Positions 8,324 to 12,011 of a DNA stretch of 12,011 nt are shown here, one piece after another (the first letter of the stretch is position 1; every line of letters begins with the position of its first letter). Source of the DNA: Gammaproteobacteria bacterium (GTDB taxonomy: Bacteria; Pseudomonadota; Gammaproteobacteria; Steroidobacterales; Steroidobacteraceae); contig JASHYG010000222.1 in NCBI GenBank assembly GCA_030043215.1, positions 1 to 12,011 of the forward strand, given 5' to 3'. The position numbers and the translations under genes were made by a program. The notes below the pieces were generated by a model. That model did not search any database, was not told the DNA's origin, and saw only the letters and a list, made by a program, of their open reading frames with translations.

Positions 8324-9784
8324 TCAAGTCATCCGTCCGGAAACGAGCAGAACGGCGCGGCGCCAAGGCGGCTCTTCCGCTCCAGCGGGCTCGGCTCGTG
8401 CGCCCCAAGCGCTTCGCCGCAGTAGCTCATCCAGCTCCCAAATCATGATCTCGAATTTTACCCGCATCGCCCCGGCGAGCGCGGTGCGTCCATGCTGCCC
8501 GAGCGTGCCGGCCGCTTGCAAGGCGTGGCGAGCGCACAGGCCGGGGCCCCTTTCGAGGGCCTCACGCACCGCAGATTCGCAGAGGAGGATGCCCAGCAGC
8601 TCCACGGTGCGCCGCCGCGCTGCGTCGAGCGCATCGCACAACGGGCAGCGCGGTGCTCGTGTCAGCATGTCGATGACAGAGGGTGGCACCCCGCCTCGGA
8701 TGGGCCGCGCGAGCGTGATCGGTGCGCACAGCGCCGGGACCCGCGCGCTCGTGAGCGTACGCCAGGCATGCCGAATACGCGCCAGCTCGCGCTGCAGGAC
8801 AGCCTCCGCGAGCCGCCGCTGCAGAGCCGGCCCACCATCGTGGATGGCGTCCCACACGTGATCGCGGCACACCGGCAGGATGTCCTCGATGCTCTCGCCG
8901 CCCCCGCTCTGAGCGTCGAGCCAGCGTATCCAGTGACGCTGCAAATGCTGCATCTCGGCGCAGATTGCGCACGGTCCGTCCGCCAGCCGGGCTCGCAGCC
9001 GCGCAATGGGGTCGTGGATTCGCGAGCCTCTGTCTTCGGCGCCGTCGACGCGCCGAGCTGGTCCGCGCGGGCCGCCGAGGATACGGATCGTTCGCTCTTT
9101 CGCGGACTCGAGATCGCCGGACGCGTCATGCTCGCCAGCGCGGTCGATGCGCTGGGCGGGGCTGGCGCTTGGCCGCGTCGCGGCCGCCGTGCGATACGAG
9201 CCGAGCCATTCGGCATGGGTGCTCAACATGGCTTCGAGGGTCCGGCGATTGACCGACCCGAGCGTCGCGGCGAGATGGCGAGAGCACAGCGTTGCGGGAT
9301 CGCCGTAGCGCTCCACGCCCAGGCGCCACAGCGTCCGCACGAAGAAGAAGCTCTGGCCGCGGGAGATCTCGAGCTCGTGCGCGCAAGCGCGGCAAGCGAG
9401 CGTGAGCGTCCGGGGCCTCCCGCGCGACCGGTCGAGATCATCGAGAGCTCGACGCAGGATAGCCGCATGGACGTGGGCGATGGTTCCGGAATGGTCCTCG
9501 AATCTCGCGAGCCGCTCGCCGTGCCGGCTGCAGAAACCGCAATCCTCCGCGACCTGCTCCAGTACCTCGCGGATTTGATACCCCTCGCGCAGGAAGCGCT
9601 CGAGCCATCCGGAATCGCTTCCCGTCTCGGCCGCGCAGAGCGGACAGGCGGGCTGCCGCAGAGCGGATTCCAGACGCTGCTCGCTTTCGCTCGTCAGGCG
9701 CCGTGCGCGCCATTCAAATAGCCGATGCAATCGGCTCGGCCGTGGGGCCGAAGGTTCGGTGGCAGTCATGCGATCCGCGCGCAT
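8324..9784 (-). CDS. Unrecognised protein with four CxxC-CxxH metal-binding-like modules
   Basis: A protein of 486 residues from ATG 9784 (481 from ATG 9769), with no signal peptide or membrane segment. It contains four similar modules. Each is a CxxC pair followed 31-35 residues later by CxxH: Cys47/50 with Cys85/His88, Cys131/134 with Cys167/His170, Cys272/275 with Cys306/His309, and Cys380/383 with Cys417/His420. CPLC occurs in modules 1 and 4. Each set of Cys3His ligands could bind one Zn2+ or another metal. A Pro/Ser/Arg/Asp-rich linker (about 200-260) splits the protein into two pairs. I do not recognise the family by name and assign no function. The in-frame ATG at 9850 lies inside the riboswitch and is rejected as start; neither internal ATG has a strong ribosome-binding site. 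It is the first gene of the unit, 66 bases before enolase, so it is probably fluoride-induced. Confidence 0.8.
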   Translation of the reverse strand: MRADRMTATEPSAPRPSRLHRLFEWRARRLTSESEQRLESALRQPACPLCAAETGSDSGWLERFLREGYQIREVLEQVAEDCGFCSRHGERLARFEDHSGTIAHVHAAILRRALDDLDRSRGRPRTLTLACRACAHELEISRGQSFFFVRTLWRLGVERYGDPATLCSRHLAATLGSVNRRTLEAMLSTHAEWLGSYRTAAATRPSASPAQRIDRAGEHDASGDLESAKERTIRILGGPRGPARRVDGAEDRGSRIHDPIARLRARLADGPCAICAEMQHLQRHWIRWLDAQSGGGESIEDILPVCRDHVWDAIHDGGPALQRRLAEAVLQRELARIRHAWRTLTSARVPALCAPITLARPIRGGVPPSVIDMLTRAPRCPLCDALDAARRRTVELLGILLCESAVREALERGPGLCARHALQAAGTLGQHGRTALAGAMRVKFEIMIWELDELLRRSAWGARAEPAGAEEPPWRRAVLLVSGRMT

Positions 9785-9839
9785 CTCTAAAGACAGCTCG
9801 CATCCCTTCGCAGGTGTCGGTCTCGGTCGTCGATCCGGG

Positions 9840-9883
9840 GTAGGAGTCATCAGCTCGCGCGGTTCCAGGGGGACTCCATCCCC
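9840..9883 (-). ncRNA. Fluoride riboswitch (crcB motif), copy 3, upstream of the metal-module/eno unit
   Basis: On the minus strand it reads GGGGATGGAGTCCCCC, then GGAACCGC, a GCGA loop, then GCTGATGACTCCTAC. The pseudoknot is GGGGA with TCCCC, and P1 is GGAGT with ACTCC, both perfect. P3 is short (GC-GCGA-GC). The conserved GATG and GCTGATGA joining strands are present. It starts about eight bases after the predicted transcription start. Confidence 0.87.
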
Positions 9884-9897
9884 TGCGAAGAGCGACG

Positions 9898-9926
9898 AAA
9901 GTAAGCGCGCGCGCGGAGTTCGTCAA
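9898..9926 (-). promoter_or_regulatory. Sigma70-type promoter for the metal-module/eno unit
   Basis: On the minus strand, -35 TTGACG (9921-9926) and -10 TACTTT (9898-9903) are 17 bases apart. The predicted start near 9891 lies just before aptamer copy 3. Confidence 0.7.
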
Positions 9927-10033
9927 TGGCGATGCGCGAGTCAACGCGCAGGTCGCGGCCGCAGCCGCACCCACCGTTGAAAGAAAGCACATCGACGGAA
10001 AGTGGCTTCGCGGTTGTTTGATGGCGGTTGAAG

Positions 10034-10062
10034 TTGACGGATCTGCGGCGTTTCCGTAAGCT
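10034..10062 (+). promoter_or_regulatory. Sigma70-type promoter for the phosphatase/transporter unit
   Basis: -35 TTGACG (10034-10039) and -10 TAAGCT (10057-10062) are 17 bases apart. The predicted start near 10069 is about six bases before aptamer copy 4. The -35 hexamer is identical to that of the divergent promoter; the roughly 107 bases between the two -35 boxes show no gene. Confidence 0.68.
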
Positions 10063-10074
10063 CACTCCGTCACC

Positions 10075-10120
10075 GGGGATGGAGTCCCCCGCGAATCGCC
10101 GCGAAGCTAATGACTCCTAT
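10075..10120 (+). ncRNA. Fluoride riboswitch (crcB motif), copy 4, upstream of phosphatase/transporter unit
   Basis: The element reads GGGGATGGAGTCCCCC, then GCGAATCGCC, GCGAA and GCTAATGACTCCTAT. The pseudoknot GGGGA with TCCCC and P1 GGAGT with ACTCC are perfect and match copy 3. P3 is weak (GC with GC), and AATCGCC replaces the usual AACCGCC, so this copy is the least canonical around P3. A GTGT-rich segment (10121-10142) able to form a 6-bp hairpin follows without a T tract. Confidence 0.83.
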
Positions 10121-10173
10121 CGTGTGTGTGTCTGCGCGCACGGTGGGACCCGCCCGTCGTGCCGGGATGTGTC

Positions 10174-10350
10174 ATGCTCGATTGGAACGCAAGCTTCTTC
10201 GGCTGCTCTTGGCGCGCGCTTCTCGACAGCCTATCGCTGCTCATACGACATAGTCTCGCGACGGTCCAGGACGTCCGTGCCTGGAGCTACGACGAGGGCA
10301 AGTCGTCCGACGACCGGCGGCTGAAAGCTGACCAACGGCTCCTACGGTAG
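10174..10350 (+). CDS. Possible small protein, 58 residues, unknown
   Basis: An ATG frame starting MLDWNASFFGCSWRALLDSL fills much of the 270-base leader between riboswitch copy 4 and the phosphatase gene. GGGA lies six bases before the ATG. Third codon positions are mostly G or C, as in neighbouring genes but less strongly. The N-terminal half is hydrophobic or amphipathic (to about residue 30); the C-terminal half is charged (DEGKSSDDRRLKADQR). No motif is recognised. It could be a genuine fluoride-induced small membrane-associated protein, or non-coding leader that happens to be open. Confidence 0.35.
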   Translation: MLDWNASFFGCSWRALLDSLSLLIRHSLATVQDVRAWSYDEGKSSDDRRLKADQRLLR

Positions 10351-10390
10351 CCCTGCGACGGCGCAAGCTTTAGGTCAGGCTCGAACTACG

Positions 10391-11005
10391 ATGGCGAAAA
10401 TCATCCTCGTGCGACACGGCCACGTCGAGGGAATCGATCCCAAACGGTTCCGCGGCCGCATGGACGTGCCGCTGACGGAGAAGGGCAGGCGGGAGGCTGT
10501 CGCGGTGGGCAAATACGTGGCCGCCCGCTGGCGGCCCACGGTCGTTTACACGAGCCCCCTGCAGCGCTGCGTCTGGACCGGCCGCGAGATCGCCGCCGCC
10601 ACCGCGGCCGACACCGCCATCCTGAGCGAGCTCAATGACCTCGACTACGGCGCTTGGCAGTGGCGAACGCCTGCGGAAGTCAGCACTAAATGGCCCGAGC
10701 TCTTCGAGCTCTGGTTGACTGCCCCGCACCTCGTGCGGTTCCCGCATGGCGAGTCCTTGCAGGAGCTGATCGCCCGTACGGCGGACATCGTGCGAATGGT
10801 CCGCGAGCGTCATGCAACGAATACGGTCGTGCTCGTCGGTCATGACAGCGGGATCCGGGCCCTGCTGCTGCAGCTGCTCGATCAGCCGATCTCCGCGTAC
10901 TGGCGGCTTGCGCCGGAGCCCTGCTCAATCAGTGAAGTGGACATTCTGGGACACCAGGTGAGGGTTTTGAGCATCAACGAGACTCAACATTTGCGAGGGG
11001 AGTAG
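10391..11005 (+). CDS. Histidine phosphatase family protein (phosphoglycerate mutase-like)
   Basis: A 204-residue cytoplasmic protein of the RHG branch. The motif LVRHGH places the phospho-acceptor His at residue 9 beside Arg8. TSPLQR supplies Arg59, and VGHDSG supplies the second His, 151. LNDLDYGAW holds Asp83 where the proton-donor acid (usually Glu) sits, and PHGESLQE (118-125) is a typical substrate loop. The length and motifs fit the GpmB/CobC-like phosphatase group rather than true cofactor-dependent mutase, which is longer. The substrate cannot be named; a phosphoglycerate-related or other phosphomonoester is possible. The start codon has only a weak AGGTCAGG upstream. It is five bases ahead of the transporter gene, so the two are co-transcribed, downstream of riboswitch copy 4. 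A phosphoglycerate-mutase relative opposite an enolase unit is suggestive but not proof of a shared pathway. Confidence 0.86.
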   Translation: MAKIILVRHGHVEGIDPKRFRGRMDVPLTEKGRREAVAVGKYVAARWRPTVVYTSPLQRCVWTGREIAAATAADTAILSELNDLDYGAWQWRTPAEVSTKWPELFELWLTAPHLVRFPHGESLQELIARTADIVRMVRERHATNTVVLVGHDSGIRALLLQLLDQPISAYWRLAPEPCSISEVDILGHQVRVLSINETQHLRGE

Positions 11006-11010
11006 CTTTC

Positions 11011-11616
11011 ATGAACAACAAATCGGTTTCCACCGCGACGATCGGCTACATGTGTCTGGCTTTGTCGTTTTGGATGGTCAACATGCCGCTTGCGGGCTGG
11101 TACGGCGGAGGGCTCGTCGATACCAGTGTGGGTGGCATGTTCCTCCCGCTCGCGATCCTGCTAGCGATCATGGGCATCCTCGCGTTCGTGCACGGGCGTG
11201 CGTTGGATTCCATCATCTTCTTCGGCGGCGCGGGACTGCTCTGGACGGCACACGCCTACGTGAACATGACGACGGCCCCCCATGCCTCGGCCCTGCCCGA
11301 GAGCTACATAGGCTGGTGGTACTTCGTCTGGACGGTGTTCTTCGCCTGGGTGTTCGTGGGGGCGCTCAAGGCCGACGTGGTCCGGATCCTGTTCCTCCTC
11401 GGGACTTGGCTGTCGCTGCTCGCGGGCGCCATCGCCGGTTGGGCGGGTGGGAGCCACATCTTCTCGCTCATCGGCGGGTACATTGGGCTCGCCACGGCGA
11501 TTCTTGCCGCGATCGTCTCGGCGACCGAAGTGATCGGCCATGGCTGGTCCGGCCGTCCGAACCAAGACGGTCGCGCCGCATCCTCGCCGCATGCGGCCAC
11601 GGGCGGAACGGCTTGA
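11011..11616 (+). CDS. SatP/YaaH-type (GPR1/FUN34/YaaH family) acetate transporter-like protein
   Basis: A 201-residue membrane protein with six hydrophobic segments, similar in size to E. coli SatP (188). The second half aligns with SatP: GWWYFVWTVFFAWVF, then GALKADVVRILFL, AGAIAGW and GYIGLATAILAA, ending in a SATEVI motif matching the family GEVL region. The N-terminal family signature NPAPLGL is degenerate here (VNMPLAGW), so substrate choice may differ from acetate or succinate. The C-terminal tail is short and polar. GGGGAG before the ATG is a good ribosome-binding site, and the gene starts five bases after the phosphatase stop. Context places it under riboswitch copy 4. Uptake or release of a small weak acid is the family expectation; a link to fluoride is inferred only from regulation. 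Confidence 0.75.
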   Translation: MNNKSVSTATIGYMCLALSFWMVNMPLAGWYGGGLVDTSVGGMFLPLAILLAIMGILAFVHGRALDSIIFFGGAGLLWTAHAYVNMTTAPHASALPESYIGWWYFVWTVFFAWVFVGALKADVVRILFLLGTWLSLLAGAIAGWAGGSHIFSLIGGYIGLATAILAAIVSATEVIGHGWSGRPNQDGRAASSPHAATGGTA

Positions 11617-11636
11617 GCCGCGCGTAGCGGCGCTCA
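11614..11636. terminator. Possible terminator hairpin between convergent genes
   Basis: TGAG-CCGC and GCGG-CG-CTCA can form an 8-bp stem with a two-base bulge and a GCGTA loop. It overlaps the stop of the transporter gene and lies in the 23-base gap before the convergent reductase. Only a short TTT follows, so intrinsic strength would be low. Confidence 0.35.
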
Positions 11637-11639
11637 GCT

Positions 11640-12011
11640 TTAGTCCGCGGCGCGCGGTCGAGCCGGTGGGGGCGCCGGCTCGGCCGCCGCCGCCGCGGCG
11701 TGTGGAACGGGGCTGCGCCCGTTCCAGGCCAGCGCGCGCGCTGCCAGCGCCCCTTCCCGGAAAGCACGCACGGCATCGAGCCTGTCGGTGGCCCGCGCTC
11801 CGCCCACCACATGGCACGGGCGGCCGCGGCGCTGGAGTAGCGCGCTCAGCGCATCATCGCTTTCCTGTCCCGCGGCGATGACGACCGTTTGCGCGTCGAT
11901 GAGCCGCTCGGCGCCTTCCCGGTCGCGGAGCCAGACTCCCTCGGAGGCGACGCGCCCGTAAGACACGCCGGTCAGCATCTCGACGCCCTGCTCGCGCAGC
12001 TCGCGGAGGAT
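11640..12011 (-). CDS. FadH-like NADH:flavin oxidoreductase / 2,4-dienoyl-CoA reductase, C-terminal end (partial)
   Basis: The last 123 residues of a protein whose N-terminal part lies beyond the right edge. The visible sequence has VVIAAGQESDDAL, typical of the second FAD/NAD(P)-binding domain, and CHVVGGARATDRLDAVRAFREGALAAR. The latter matches the C-terminal IGG...ELDA.RAI..G pattern of 2,4-dienoyl-CoA reductases and related old-yellow-enzyme fusions. An Ala/Pro-rich tail (PHAAAAAAEPAPPPARPRAAD) follows the domain and is unlikely to be catalytic. FadH-type enzymes reduce dienoyl-CoA intermediates in oxidation of unsaturated fatty acids; other family members reduce other enones, so the substrate is open. 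It converges with the transporter gene and shows no link to the riboswitch units. Confidence 0.75.
   Translation of the reverse strand: MLRELREQGVEMLTGVSYGRVASEGVWLRDREGAERLIDAQTVVIAAGQESDDALSALLQRRGRPCHVVGGARATDRLDAVRAFREGALAARALAWNGRSPVPHAAAAAAEPAPPPARPRAAD

Noticed and set aside
8492..9721. Long plus-strand open frame opposite the metal-module gene
   Set aside because: The minus strand shows four regular Cys/His modules and a riboswitch-promoter start, so it is the coding strand.

Overview
The window is GC-rich, densely coded bacterial chromosomal DNA, with a dihydroxy-acid dehydratase that reads like the E. coli enzyme along its whole length. This suggests a proteobacterium, probably a gammaproteobacterium; the genus cannot be told from the sequence. 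There are no tRNA, rRNA, insertion-sequence, phage or CRISPR signals.

The main result is that nearly all genes here sit behind fluoride (crcB-motif) riboswitches. Four aptamers are visible, arranged as two head-to-head pairs. Each begins a few bases after a sigma70-like promoter whose -35 and -10 boxes are exactly 17 bp apart. Pair A (about 1387-1656) fires left into hyfC-hyfE, membrane subunits of a formate-hydrogenlyase/hydrogenase-4-like complex, and right into a dynamin-like GTPase followed by ilvD. Pair B (about 9840-10120) fires left into an unrecognised protein with four regular CxxC...CxxH modules, then enolase, then a major-facilitator transporter. It fires right into a possible 58-residue protein, a histidine phosphatase of the phosphoglycerate-mutase family and a SatP/YaaH-type acetate-transporter-like protein.

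Layout: 1-1279 (minus) hyfE (cut by the window edge) and hyfC; 1280-1681 divergent regulatory region with two riboswitches; 1682-5691 (plus) GTPase and ilvD; 5696-9784 (minus) transporter, enolase, metal-module protein; 9785-10173 second divergent regulatory region; 10174-11616 (plus) small ORF, phosphatase, transporter; 11640-12011 (minus) end of a FadH-like flavin oxidoreductase, convergent with the preceding unit and probably outside the fluoride group.

Read together, this looks like a fluoride-stress locus. Enolase is a classic fluoride-inhibited enzyme. Dihydroxy-acid dehydratase needs Mg2+ and an Fe-S cluster. The Hyf-like subunits, the GTPase and the transporters suggest membrane or ion-gradient maintenance. 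No CrcB/Fluc channel or CLC-F exporter gene is in the window. The riboswitch identity rests on matching sequence and base pairing in all four copies. The physiological roles are inference.
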